This document shows, in pieces, positions 5,978 to 14,352 of a stretch of 21,554 nt of DNA (position 1 is its first letter; every line of letters begins with the position of its first letter). The translations under genes were made by a program, and so were the position numbers. This stretch comes from Methanobacteriota archaeon (GTDB taxonomy: Archaea > Thermoplasmatota > Poseidoniia > Poseidoniales > Poseidoniaceae): contig PBXE01000024.1 in the NCBI GenBank assembly GCA_002727485.1, forward strand, positions 4,844 through 26,397, written 5' to 3'. A model generated the notes under the pieces. It was given only the letters and a program-made list of their open reading frames with translations, was not told where the DNA came from and did no database searches.

Positions 5978-7144
5978 ATGGTCGACCTTAATCGCTATGC
6001 TAGGCATATTTCATTGCCTCAAATTGGGATTGAAGGTCAGAGGAAACTATCTAATTCAAGTGTCCTGATAATAGGTGCTGGTGGTTTAGGTAGTCCAGTA
6101 ATAATGTACTTAGCAGCAGCTGGGATTGGTAGAATTGGAATAATTGATTTTGATATAGTTGATATTTCAAATTTACAGAGACAGGTTATACATTCTAATT
6201 CTAAAGTTGGATTAAATAAAGCCAAATCTGCGGAATCTAGAATCAAAGAAATAAATCCTGAAGTTAAAGTTGAAATCTGGGATGAACGCTTGACTCCGGA
6301 AAATTCCATTGATATATTTGAGAAAGATTGGGATTTAGTGATTGATGGAACAGATAATATCCCTACCAGATATTTGATTGATGATACATGTAGCATTCTA
6401 AATCTTACTTGGATATATGGCTCAATTTATCGTTTTGAAGGTCAAGTCAGCGTTTTCAATTTTTGTGATGGTCCTAGTTATAGAGATCTATTCCCCGAAC
6501 CTCCACCGCCTAAATCAATACCATCATGTGCAGATGGAGGTGTATTAGGTGTCCTTCCGGGTGTGATTGGTTCAATTCAGGCAACTGAAGCAATAAAAGT
6601 CATTCTTGGAATTGGAGAGATTCTATCAAGCATATTATTGATTTATGATGCCGAGAAGATGGAAATTAATCGATTAAAATTTGATAAATTATCTGAAAGA
6701 AATAAAATTCAAGACTTAGATGAATCAATGAAATTATTTATTGATGAAGGATGGTGTGAAAATATGTCTTCAACAACCGACCGAGAGGTTGAAGAGCCTA
6801 TTACCCCTGACTCTCTTAGTATGTTCACTAATATATCGGTTGCCGATTGTCTCAAAAGGCGTAATGAAGGGTGGAATCCATTTCTTTTGGATGTTAGAAC
6901 CGATAGAGAATTTGAGCAGGCTAAAATTTCCTTCACCGATGTACAAGTCGATCATGAAAATGTTCTTTCGGTGTCTGAATCATTGCCAAAGGATAGAGAT
7001 ATAATCATTATTTGCCGAAGCGGAATGCGTTCCCAAATGGCTGCACTTTTTCTTATTGATTCGGGTTTTGATGCAAGTAAACTATTCAATATTGAAGGCG
7101 GAATTTTATCTTGGAGCCAACATTCTCCAGAAGATATAGTCTGA
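5978..7144 (+). CDS. MoeZ-like E1 adenylyltransferase fused to a rhodanese domain
   Basis: Proteins of this build adenylate the C-terminal glycine of a ubiquitin-like sulfur carrier (MoaD/ThiS/SAMP type) and load it with sulfur, for molybdopterin, thiamine or tRNA thiolation. The adenylation domain spans about residues 1-250: RYARHISLPQIG at the start, ATP-binding GAGGLGSP (33-40), DGTDN (123-127) and Cys184 in PSCADGGVLGVLPG. The rhodanese domain (about 275-388) has the active-site loop CRSGMRS with Cys346. The four zinc cysteines of MoeB are missing: the first pair is replaced in SYRDLFPEPPPP (167-178) and no second CPxC exists. Actinobacterial MoeZ proteins share this feature. With mocA- and xdhC-like genes in the same window, a role in molybdenum cofactor supply is attractive but not proven. 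Confidence 0.9.
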   Translation: MVDLNRYARHISLPQIGIEGQRKLSNSSVLIIGAGGLGSPVIMYLAAAGIGRIGIIDFDIVDISNLQRQVIHSNSKVGLNKAKSAESRIKEINPEVKVEIWDERLTPENSIDIFEKDWDLVIDGTDNIPTRYLIDDTCSILNLTWIYGSIYRFEGQVSVFNFCDGPSYRDLFPEPPPPKSIPSCADGGVLGVLPGVIGSIQATEAIKVILGIGEILSSILLIYDAEKMEINRLKFDKLSERNKIQDLDESMKLFIDEGWCENMSSTTDREVEEPITPDSLSMFTNISVADCLKRRNEGWNPFLLDVRTDREFEQAKISFTDVQVDHENVLSVSESLPKDRDIIIICRSGMRSQMAALFLIDSGFDASKLFNIEGGILSWSQHSPEDIV

Positions 7145-7233
7145 CCCGTATTTTCTAGAGTGTCTAATTTTGTATCTTTACAGTCCAATTTATCCATGAG
7201 GTTCAAATGTTGGCCTTAGTTTTCGCTATTTAC

Positions 7234-7239
7234 GGGGGG
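7234..7239 (+). promoter_or_regulatory. G-run ribosome binding site for a TTG start
   Basis: GGGGGG lies 7 nt before the TTG at 7247. It supports this rare start, since the receiver fold begins directly with it and no ATG is near. Confidence 0.45.
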
Positions 7240-7246
7240 TTTTATT

Positions 7247-8347
7247 TTGGCCAAAGTAATCGTTGCAGACGAGAATGAAGGTCGAAGGACATTACTTGCA
7301 AACACGCTCGAGAGAGAGGGTTTCGATATTACTCGTGCTGGTACACTAAGGCAAGCTGAAGGAACAGCATTGGCGATAATGCCTGAAATAGTCTTAATCG
7401 ACGGTGAATGGAAAGCTGGAGATGCAATTGATGCTTCTCAGAGGTTGATGGCAGATCCTGAGTTTGCTTTCAAATGTAGAATAGTAGTTTTGTCAAGAAA
7501 TTCAAGCCAGGAGTATCTTGTATCAGCAGCACAAGCTGGAATTTCAGAGGTAATCTCAAAACCCATCGACATGTCATTACTTATTGAGCAATTAAATAAG
7601 CACGCTAGGAAGCAGTTTGTCCCTCCTCCAGCAGATGTTGCTGGACCTAATAGTGGTGGGGGAAGTTTCGATGTTTCGATGCTTATGGGTGATTCAACTT
7701 GGGCACTACCAATGCTCAAAGGTTTGGTTAGCCCAGAAAAAATCAATCCAGATTTCATCGATGAAATTTTAGTTCAAATGGATGAAGAAGGTTTGGATGT
7801 TAAAGATGAATTTGACCCATCTGTAATGGCCAATATGTTGAGAATCGCATTGAATCATTTGGTTAAAGATGTGTCTCCTGAAGACGCAGAGGCTGCTGAA
7901 AAAGCCAATGTAGATCAATCAGGTAAGGAATTACCATCATTCGATTCTATGGGTAAATCGAAAACTCTTGGTAGTGGTGAAGGGCCTTCCAAAACTAGAA
8001 CACCTGGCATGACTACAATGGAAGAGATTTTAGAAAAGCAAGCAGATTCTATTGGCGAAGACGTAGTTTCAAAAATGGATGACATTCTTGACGAAATGCC
8101 AGAATTGATCGCATTAAAACGTGATGAAGAGTTATTTGGAATTGATAAAGAGGTATTGAAACTAACAAAACTAACTACCGAAGTAGTACATGAGTTGATG
8201 TGGAGTCTCGGGCGGCCCGGAGCGGTTTCTGATATTACTCTAATAACACAAATTGAAGATGCAACCCAAATGCTATCCGACGTTCTAGATTCATTACCCG
8301 AAATTGAAGAGGAATCTAACGAGCAAGATAGTAAAGAAGAGGAGTGA
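7247..8347 (+). CDS. Receiver-domain protein with unrecognised C-terminal region
   Basis: Residues 1 to about 124 form a CheY-like phosphoacceptor domain with every key position present: acidic Asp8-Glu9, phospho-acceptor Asp52 (IVLIDGEW), Ser83 (IVVLSRN) and Lys105-Pro106 (ISKPID). After a glycine/proline linker (125-139) comes an alpha-helical region (about 140-215), a low-complexity stretch, then a second helical, acidic region (about 265-366). I recognise no DNA-binding, kinase or cyclase output domain. The start is TTG at 7247 after a G-run. No histidine kinase is in the window, so the partner is unknown. The stop overlaps the start region of the following VTT membrane protein gene, suggesting translational coupling and a shared task. 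The receiver call is strong; the output is open. Confidence 0.88.
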   Translation: MAKVIVADENEGRRTLLANTLEREGFDITRAGTLRQAEGTALAIMPEIVLIDGEWKAGDAIDASQRLMADPEFAFKCRIVVLSRNSSQEYLVSAAQAGISEVISKPIDMSLLIEQLNKHARKQFVPPPADVAGPNSGGGSFDVSMLMGDSTWALPMLKGLVSPEKINPDFIDEILVQMDEEGLDVKDEFDPSVMANMLRIALNHLVKDVSPEDAEAAEKANVDQSGKELPSFDSMGKSKTLGSGEGPSKTRTPGMTTMEEILEKQADSIGEDVVSKMDDILDEMPELIALKRDEELFGIDKEVLKLTKLTTEVVHELMWSLGRPGAVSDITLITQIEDATQMLSDVLDSLPEIEEESNEQDSKEEE

Positions 8348-8352
8348 AGTTA

Positions 8353-9084
8353 ATGCCTTCACTAAGTCAAGGGAAAATTCGAATCAAGGAAAATAAAGCA
8401 GTTAAATTAAGATTATTCATTAGTGTAGCGGTTTTCATTATTTGGTCTGTAATATTATTCAATATCTTCAAAGATATTTCTTATTTCCTTGATTGGTTTG
8501 AAGACTTAGGCCGCTTAGCTCCTATTCTTTTTGTGATAATTCTGATATTTGGAGTCGTAATTCTTGCACCTACTCCAATATTAAAAGTGACTGCAGGAGC
8601 ATTATTTCCTTACTGGCTTGCTGTTTTGATAAATTTTACAGCATCTGTGATTGGTGGACTTCTAGCCTTTATGTTAGGTAGATTGCTATTTAGAGATATG
8701 ATTGCAAAAATAGTTGCAGAAGATAAGCGGCTACAAAATGTAGAAAATGCAATCGAAGAAGAAGCAATGAAAATTTCAGTATTGGTCAGGCTTTCACCTT
8801 TGATACCGGATGAATTGTTAAATTATGTAATGGCATCAGGTCCAGTAACTACAAGGGTATTTTTCTTGTCGAGTTTATCTAGTATTATTTATTCATTAGC
8901 CTATGCCTATTTTGGACTAGCATTAGGAAAAATAGCATTGAGTTCCGAAGGGATGAGTCAATTCAATGAATCACCGGTAGGAATGGGTCTTCTAATTCTC
9001 GGATTGATTGCAACAATTATCGCAACAATTATTGTGACTAGAGTTACTATGGCTGCACTTAATGATGCTATTGAAGAAGAGTGA
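8353..9084 (+). CDS. VTT/DedA-like (TVP38/TMEM64 family) membrane protein
   Basis: This 243-residue integral membrane protein has an N-terminal helix (about 20-40), hydrophobic segments around 57-75 and 80-110, a VTT core motif region APTPILKVTAGALF, a soluble loop rich in Glu/Lys, the conserved RLSPLIPDELLNYVMASGP re-entrant-like segment, and C-terminal helices (about 175-200 and 215-235). VTT/DedA proteins are linked to lipid scrambling and undecaprenyl- or polyprenyl-phosphate recycling in bacteria and eukaryotes; the substrate in archaea is unknown. The ATG at 8353 has GGAG 8 nt upstream, inside the previous gene. A GTG at 8344 that overlaps the previous stop by 4 bases would add three residues. 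Confidence 0.85.
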   Translation: MPSLSQGKIRIKENKAVKLRLFISVAVFIIWSVILFNIFKDISYFLDWFEDLGRLAPILFVIILIFGVVILAPTPILKVTAGALFPYWLAVLINFTASVIGGLLAFMLGRLLFRDMIAKIVAEDKRLQNVENAIEEEAMKISVLVRLSPLIPDELLNYVMASGPVTTRVFFLSSLSSIIYSLAYAYFGLALGKIALSSEGMSQFNESPVGMGLLILGLIATIIATIIVTRVTMAALNDAIEEE

Positions 9085-9133
9085 GATGAAATCCCTCCGT
9101 TGCGTTTGTATGTAGGCTACTATTGGCCTGTCT

Positions 9134-11734
9134 ATGGGCCAAGGTGAAGCACCTGAGATTTTTGGTTTGGATTGGTCTCCAAAGACTGATTTAAAATTCA
9201 CACAACCGCTTCATAGCGACGCTGCTCGCCAAGAGTTACTACTATTTATTGCTCAGAGACATGAGTCTAGAATTTCTCTAGTATGCGAAATATGGGATTA
9301 TGTTATTGAAAGTGAGCCTAAACAATTTGAAGGCCCATCTTGGTCAAAATTTAGCAAGAGATTTTTGGAATCATTGGAGCGAGGAGTACTTGCCCAAATA
9401 GAAGAATCTACAAATAATGAAAAAGAAATGGAAGTAATTCCTAGACGTAAACTAACAGATTTTGTCAAAAGAAGAACCTCATATTTTATCTTAGATGTTA
9501 AATTAATGTTGAGAAGATTAGCTCACTATATGTCGATAGAAATTGAGCAGAGATTAGAGTGGCAACGCTTGATGACCAGAACGCGATATCTCGATGAAAC
9601 TTTGAAAGAAATTTACTCAGAAGGATTGGAGACTCCTGATGGCTCGAAATTTGGCGGTAAAGGCTTTCGCTCTACATGGCAAGAAGGTGTAGTTGCTGTT
9701 GCTACAGCCTTGAAGAGAGATATCAATGCTGATAAATCTGCTAAACCCGGTAATGGTTACGAAGGAGATCTCGTTGCACCTATGATTAGAGATGTTGGTT
9801 TGGCGCTTGCTATGGGTGACACCCCACTTGGAGTCATGGCGGCAAACTTAGGTAAAGTAGGTTCAAATCAAAATGGCGGATGGGAAGATGCAGGTGGAAG
9901 AGATTTACATATTGGTGCTTGGAATGTAGGTGTCTTACCTCCTACTGCACCTCTGCCAATAGCCAGTGTTACAATGACAGGTCTGGCTTTTGCTGCTTGG
10001 AAAAAGGGCATGCAAAGATTTCATGTTGCTTGTATTGGTGAAGGAGCATCATCATCTGGAGAATTTTGGGAAGCAATGAATTTTGCAGGAACTAGAGGCT
10101 TACCAATTACATATATTCTTCAAAATAATCAGATTGCACTGGATACATCACCCAAGAATCAGTCTGGTGTCGAAGTATGGGCTGATAAAGCGATTGCAAT
10201 GGGATTTCCTAGTTGGACAATAGATGGTTCTGACCCAGCTGCATGGCATGCAAGCGTAGCGTGTGCACGTGAGTTCGCTCTAGAAGGCGGTGGTCCAACA
10301 TTGATTCATGTAGAAACTATGAGAGGTTGTGGTCATGCTCATCATCATGATGATTTGTATTTAGGAAACGAATCTGGTACTCCTCCAGGATATGTAGACA
10401 GAGACTTACTTGCATACTGGGAAGCCAAAGACCCTATTCCCACTCATAGAGAATTGTTACTAAATCTAGGTGTTGAAGAGGATTTAATCATTAATATTGA
10501 GGAAGAAGAAAAATTACTGATAGAACAACATAACGACGAATTATCACAAATGGAGTGGCCAAAACCAGAAACAGTTACTAAAGGAGTGACCACACTCAAT
10601 GATGCGGACACACATTCAGAACATCTTGAAAGATTGAAACAGAGTCAAAATACTGTATCAAAATCACCACTTGAAGTAGGAGAACTAGTTATCGAGTATG
10701 CTGAAAAGGGCGGATGGACATATTCTAGAGCAATTCAACAAGCAATGGCAGATATTGCAGATAGATATGGAGATGACTGTGTATTTATTGGTGAAGATAT
10801 GGAGGTTGCTGGTGCTTTCGGCATGAATATCTCACTGAAAAACGCAGGGCATTCTGATAAATTAGTCGATATGCCACTTTGTGAAGCAGTTATTGTACAT
10901 ACTGGAACAGGTGCAGCTCTCTCGGGTATGAGGCCAATGGTTGAAATTCAATTTGGAGGATTTGCCGCTCTTGGCTTCAATGCACTGGTTAACAATGCCG
11001 CTATGTTAAGATGGCGTTGGGGTGCAGATTGCCCAATGACAATTAGGATTCCATTAGGTGCAAGAACACGTTCTGGACCTTTCCATGCAAATATGATCGA
11101 ATCATGGTTCGCTAATGATCCAGGTTTGGTAGTTCTTGCACCAGGAACTCCTCAAGATGCCTATGACCTACTTGTTGAAGCCGCTGAAATTAATGATCCA
11201 GTCATAATGCTCGAACATATTGGCTTGTATGGATTGAGAGGAGGTTTGACTGGATGGGGTCAAAATATTAATCAAAAAGTAGATACTAAAATGGTTAATC
11301 AATATATTGAAAATAATCAAAGGTTCAAAATCGGTAAAGCAGAAGTCATCAGAGGCGGTCGTGACATAACCTTGGTTACATGGGGTGCAATGTTACATGT
11401 AGCCATTCAAGCAAGCATTGAACTCAGTGCTCAAGGAATTGAAGTTGAAATCATTGACTTAAGGACTCTATTGCCTTTTGATGCAGAAACATGTATTGAT
11501 TCTGTAATTCGAACAGGAAGATTAGTTGTTCTACAAGAAGGACAGTGGAGCGGAGGCCTAGGGCACACCATCCAAAGTAGAATTCTCGAATCTTGCTTTT
11601 ATGCTTTAGAATCCAAACCAGCAGTTATTGGCGCTCTTGATACTCCAGTGCCATTTTCACCGCCATTAGAGAATCATACTGTTCCTTCATTAGAGCACGT
11701 AATTGAAGTATTGAAAGCCGTGTTCAATTCTTAA
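9134..11734 (+). CDS. Fused E1 alpha/beta subunit of a 2-oxoacid dehydrogenase complex
   Basis: E1 decarboxylates a 2-oxoacid on thiamine diphosphate and passes the acyl group to lipoyl-E2. The alpha part (about residues 155-480) contains the thiamine diphosphate motif starting GEGASSSGEFWEA near 302 and ending QNNQ near 335, plus a His-rich loop GHAHHHDDLY near 400 where E1 alpha has its active-site histidines. The beta part (about 525-866) has IGEDMEVAGAFG, a pyrimidine-binding core, and a transketolase C-terminal domain (about 735-850, with LVTWGAMLHVA and VVLQEGQWSGGLG). About 130-150 N-terminal residues, helical and charged, precede the alpha domain and match nothing I know. Fusion of both chains in one 866-residue polypeptide is known in some bacteria. 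No E2 or E3 is adjacent. Branched-chain oxoacid or pyruvate are both possible substrates. Confidence 0.92.
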   Translation: MGQGEAPEIFGLDWSPKTDLKFTQPLHSDAARQELLLFIAQRHESRISLVCEIWDYVIESEPKQFEGPSWSKFSKRFLESLERGVLAQIEESTNNEKEMEVIPRRKLTDFVKRRTSYFILDVKLMLRRLAHYMSIEIEQRLEWQRLMTRTRYLDETLKEIYSEGLETPDGSKFGGKGFRSTWQEGVVAVATALKRDINADKSAKPGNGYEGDLVAPMIRDVGLALAMGDTPLGVMAANLGKVGSNQNGGWEDAGGRDLHIGAWNVGVLPPTAPLPIASVTMTGLAFAAWKKGMQRFHVACIGEGASSSGEFWEAMNFAGTRGLPITYILQNNQIALDTSPKNQSGVEVWADKAIAMGFPSWTIDGSDPAAWHASVACAREFALEGGGPTLIHVETMRGCGHAHHHDDLYLGNESGTPPGYVDRDLLAYWEAKDPIPTHRELLLNLGVEEDLIINIEEEEKLLIEQHNDELSQMEWPKPETVTKGVTTLNDADTHSEHLERLKQSQNTVSKSPLEVGELVIEYAEKGGWTYSRAIQQAMADIADRYGDDCVFIGEDMEVAGAFGMNISLKNAGHSDKLVDMPLCEAVIVHTGTGAALSGMRPMVEIQFGGFAALGFNALVNNAAMLRWRWGADCPMTIRIPLGARTRSGPFHANMIESWFANDPGLVVLAPGTPQDAYDLLVEAAEINDPVIMLEHIGLYGLRGGLTGWGQNINQKVDTKMVNQYIENNQRFKIGKAEVIRGGRDITLVTWGAMLHVAIQASIELSAQGIEVEIIDLRTLLPFDAETCIDSVIRTGRLVVLQEGQWSGGLGHTIQSRILESCFYALESKPAVIGALDTPVPFSPPLENHTVPSLEHVIEVLKAVFNS

Positions 11735-12044
11735 TTATTTTTTCAATTTTGAAGTTTTGACCATAATGGCCCCATTCAACATAACCAGGCTTAACAAAAC
11801 GGAAATATTTGGTTTGAAAATTGCTTCCTAAGTCAGGATGTTCTTCACTCAATTCAATATTAATTCTGGTACTGTAAGAACCTAGACAACCTACGCAAGC
11901 CTCTCCAATAATACCATCCACAATTACTGGATGCCTTTCAGATAATCTTTCTGGAGGGTTAGAATCAAATGGATGGATGTCATTTTCTAGAGATAAATTC
12001 TCTTCTGTAGCAGGTTCAGTCTCAAGTGTTGATTTGTTATTCAT
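11724..12044 (-). CDS. Small CxxC protein, function unknown
   Basis: I do not recognise this 106-residue protein. The N-terminal 30 residues are acidic and probably disordered. The rest contains a single Cys-x-x-Cys (GEACVGCLGS, about residues 48-57) and looks beta-rich after that (YFRFVKPGYVEWGHYGQNF). One CxxC could be a redox pair or half of a zinc site. It has no signal peptide or membrane helix. Its 3' end overlaps the convergent E1 gene by 11 bases. The start is supported by a TATA-like box centred 25 bases upstream, implying a leaderless mRNA. It is divergent from the beta-decarboxylating dehydrogenase, with which it shares a promoter region. Confidence 0.7.
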   Translation of the reverse strand: MNNKSTLETEPATEENLSLENDIHPFDSNPPERLSERHPVIVDGIIGEACVGCLGSYSTRINIELSEEHPDLGSNFQTKYFRFVKPGYVEWGHYGQNFKIEKIIKN

Positions 12045-12064
12045 ATCATAGAATTTAATCTACT

Positions 12065-12073
12065 AGATATAAA
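12065..12073 (-). promoter_or_regulatory. TATA-like box for the small CxxC gene
   Basis: On the minus strand this reads TTTATATCT, centred 25 nt before the ATG at 12044. That is the spacing expected for an archaeal leaderless transcript starting at the start codon. Confidence 0.5.
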
Positions 12074-12097
12074 CATTTCAAAATCTAATTTTTATGA

Positions 12098-12105
12098 TTA
12101 TAAAT
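12098..12105 (+). promoter_or_regulatory. TATA-like box for the beta-decarboxylating dehydrogenase gene
   Basis: TTATAAAT lies about 46 nt before the ATG at 12148 and 34 nt before the TTG at 12136. Transcription starting about 25 nt downstream would leave a leader of roughly 20 nt to the ATG. With the opposite-strand box at 12065-12073 it makes a compact divergent promoter. Confidence 0.5.
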
Positions 12106-12147
12106 TAGTGGGTTTTATTCATTTACCTGTGGCCTTTGGCAGAAGTC

Positions 12148-13329
12148 ATGAGCGACTACCGTATAGCGATTTTGCCCGGTGATGGAACAGGAAGGGAAGT
12201 TGCTTTAGAGGCAGCAAAAATCCTTGACACAATTTCTTCACAGACCAATTATGGTTTTGAGAAAATCGATATTCCATGTGGTGGTCAACTATACAAGGAG
12301 ACAGGAAAAGAGTGGGCAGAAGGCTCATTTGAACTATGTCGTGATGAAGCAGATGCAATTTTTCTAGGAGCAATTGGCCATCCAGGTTCTTACTTGCCCA
12401 ATGGTGATTTAGCAGGTGGTTCAGTAATTTTAGGTATGAGAAGTGGCTTGGATCTTTACGCCAATGTAAGACCTGTAAAATTATACCAAGGTGTTTTGCA
12501 CAAAGTTCACGGAAGATTCGCTCAAATCTGGCAACCAGATATGGTTGACATGACCATTCTTAGAGAAAATACTGAAGGGTTGTATTATTCTTTATTAAAA
12601 AGAGCATCTAATAGGGCACAAGGGTTGCCAGACTACGAAATTCCCGAACTTGAATTCCCCGATTTGAAAGGAGAAATAGCGTATGATCCAAGACCAATAA
12701 CATCTTTTGGAACTGAGAGGCTTGTTAAGATGGGTTTTGATATTGCAAAAACAAGAAATGGAGCGCCAGTGGATGGAATCAGTAAAGTTTCCTGTATCGA
12801 CAAGAGTAATGTTACAAGAGGTTGTCAGCTATTTAGAAGAACATTTGATAAAGTTGCTTCCAATTATCCATCTATAAAAACTGATTACGGATACATTGAT
12901 GCGTTTACACAGTGGATTACTAGGAACCCTGAGCATTATGATGTAGTTGTCACTTCAAACATGTTTGGAGATATTGCCACAGATTTAGCATCAATTTTGC
13001 AGGGTGGAATGGGTATGGCTGGTTCAGGAAATATCGGAGATGATCATGCATTCTTCGAACCAGTTCATGGTTCATCTCCTAAATATGCAGGAATGAATAA
13101 AGTCAATCCGATAGCATCGATTAACTCAGTTCACATGATGATTGACTGGCTTGGTAGAAAAAGTAATGATGAAGGATTATTAGAAATTTCTAATCTTATT
13201 GAACAAAGTGTCGAACAGCATCTCAAAGAAGGTAAATTGTTAACTTATGATTTAGGTGGAGATTCATCTTGCAGTGCTGTCGGAGATGCAATTGCCGCAA
13301 ACCTAAAACAAAAATTATCTCAATTATAA
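12148..13329 (+). CDS. Isocitrate/isopropylmalate-family NAD(P)-dependent dehydrogenase
   Basis: This 393-residue enzyme belongs to the beta-decarboxylating (R)-hydroxyacid dehydrogenases (isocitrate, 3-isopropylmalate, homoisocitrate, tartrate/malate). It opens with ILPGDGTG; carries the substrate-binding arginines in MRSGLDLYANVRP, ILRENTEGLYYS, the DKSNV lysine/asparagine, and the metal-binding SNMFGDIATDLAS. The coenzyme loop reads HGSSPKYAG with Lys-Tyr where E. coli isocitrate dehydrogenase has its NADP-selecting Lys-Tyr, which suggests NADP. The substrate helix (GGSVILGMR) fits neither the isopropylmalate pattern nor the classical isocitrate pattern exactly, so I leave the substrate open. 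It is longer than typical LeuB (about 350), with an insert near residues 150-180. The ATG at 12148 gives the usual N-terminus; a TTG at 12136 would add four residues. Confidence 0.88.
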   Translation: MSDYRIAILPGDGTGREVALEAAKILDTISSQTNYGFEKIDIPCGGQLYKETGKEWAEGSFELCRDEADAIFLGAIGHPGSYLPNGDLAGGSVILGMRSGLDLYANVRPVKLYQGVLHKVHGRFAQIWQPDMVDMTILRENTEGLYYSLLKRASNRAQGLPDYEIPELEFPDLKGEIAYDPRPITSFGTERLVKMGFDIAKTRNGAPVDGISKVSCIDKSNVTRGCQLFRRTFDKVASNYPSIKTDYGYIDAFTQWITRNPEHYDVVVTSNMFGDIATDLASILQGGMGMAGSGNIGDDHAFFEPVHGSSPKYAGMNKVNPIASINSVHMMIDWLGRKSNDEGLLEISNLIEQSVEQHLKEGKLLTYDLGGDSSCSAVGDAIAANLKQKLSQL

Positions 13330-13341
13330 TCAGAAATTAAA

Positions 13342-13599
13342 TCAGAACTTTTGTTTAACTGTTACAGTTGAAGTGTTTTCCATATCGATTTGTTCATCAT
13401 CTTCGTTTTCAAGAATCATATCGACATCTTCTTCGAAATCACTAGATTTATTTCTTTTCAACTCTAATTTGGAAATTTGAGATTGTAATAACTCGAATTC
13501 TATTTCCAAGTCATCCATGACATCTCTTACATTTTCCATCTGTTGATGAATTCTTGAGGCTAATTTTTTCATTTTCCTCAATAGTCTCTTATCGGACAT
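13342..13599 (-). CDS. Small coiled-coil protein with acidic tail, function unknown
   Basis: This 85-residue protein has a basic N-terminus (MSDKRLLRKMKKLASRI), then a heptad-like amphipathic helix over about residues 14-48 (coiled coil likely), then an acidic stretch (54-73) and a polar end. I recognise no family. It lies 48 bases downstream of the aquaporin gene on the same strand and ends 12 bases from the convergent dehydrogenase. The gene could be co-transcribed with the aquaporin, but nothing shows a functional link. A small structural or chromatin/RNA-associated protein is possible. Coding is supported by its acidic/basic patterning and tight packing rather than by homology. Confidence 0.62.
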   Translation of the reverse strand: MSDKRLLRKMKKLASRIHQQMENVRDVMDDLEIEFELLQSQISKLELKRNKSSDFEEDVDMILENEDDEQIDMENTSTVTVKQKF

Positions 13600-13647
13600 A
13601 ATTCTGCTAGAAGCATCCTAGTTATGAATTAATTCCCTTTAGGGAAA

Positions 13648-14259
13648 CTAATTTTTGGCCTTACTTTTTATCGAATTATATAATTCAGCAGCAAGTAATG
13701 CCCCGATTATTGTAGAGATAAAGAAGGCAGGGAGGTTGAAGTACTCACCTGAAATGATATTTGGCCCAAGGGTTCTAGCAGGATTCATGGATGCACCTGT
13801 AAATCTTCCAAAGATAAATGCAAGAATACCCACTACAGAACCAACCCAAATTGATACGATTTTTGTATTATCAGTTTTAGAAATAATAAGATAAATACTT
13901 GACATTAAAATGAATGTGATGAAAATTTCAATTATCATTCCATATCCTAGAGATACTTTGAATTCAGTCATTCCGTATTTTCCAACAATAATAGCTCCAC
14001 AAAGGCCGCCTAACATTTGAGCGAATATGTAAGGAAATAGGGCCTTTTTTTCTAGGTGATTAGTTCTATAGAATGCAATGCTGACAGCAGGGTTTATGTG
14101 AGCTCCGCTAATGTCTCTAAACAAAAGAATAGCAAGAAAAACAGCAATGCCGAAAGTTGAAGAAATTAAAAAATCGGAGTACCCAAGTTTGATACTATAA
14201 CATCCTAAAAACACCATCACAGCGGTTCCGAAAAACTCTGCGAAGGTACGTTTGAGCAT
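13648..14259 (-). CDS. Aquaporin (MIP family channel)
   Basis: This channel passes water or small neutral solutes across the cytoplasmic membrane. The 203 residues contain six hydrophobic helices and both half-helix signatures: GAHINPAVS after helix 2 and GASMNPARTLGP after helix 5, including the selectivity arginine. The N-terminal AEFFGTAVMVFLGC is typical of helix 1. The residue after NPAR is Thr, not the Asp seen in glycerol facilitators, which leans towards a water channel rather than GlpF. It is slightly shorter than most family members because the loops and termini are trimmed. It is divergent from the CaCA exchanger across 93 bases, so the two membrane proteins may share control. No glycerol kinase is adjacent, so a link to GpsA at the window start would be speculation. 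Confidence 0.93.
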   Translation of the reverse strand: MLKRTFAEFFGTAVMVFLGCYSIKLGYSDFLISSTFGIAVFLAILLFRDISGAHINPAVSIAFYRTNHLEKKALFPYIFAQMLGGLCGAIIVGKYGMTEFKVSLGYGMIIEIFITFILMSSIYLIISKTDNTKIVSIWVGSVVGILAFIFGRFTGASMNPARTLGPNIISGEYFNLPAFFISTIIGALLAAELYNSIKSKAKN

Positions 14260-14352
14260 AAGACGCCGTATTGTAAATGTTTAATGCTTTTTTCTGTAAA
14301 ATAAATTGAATTAATCATAACCGTGAATAAGTAAGCCCGTCTCGAGTAAACT

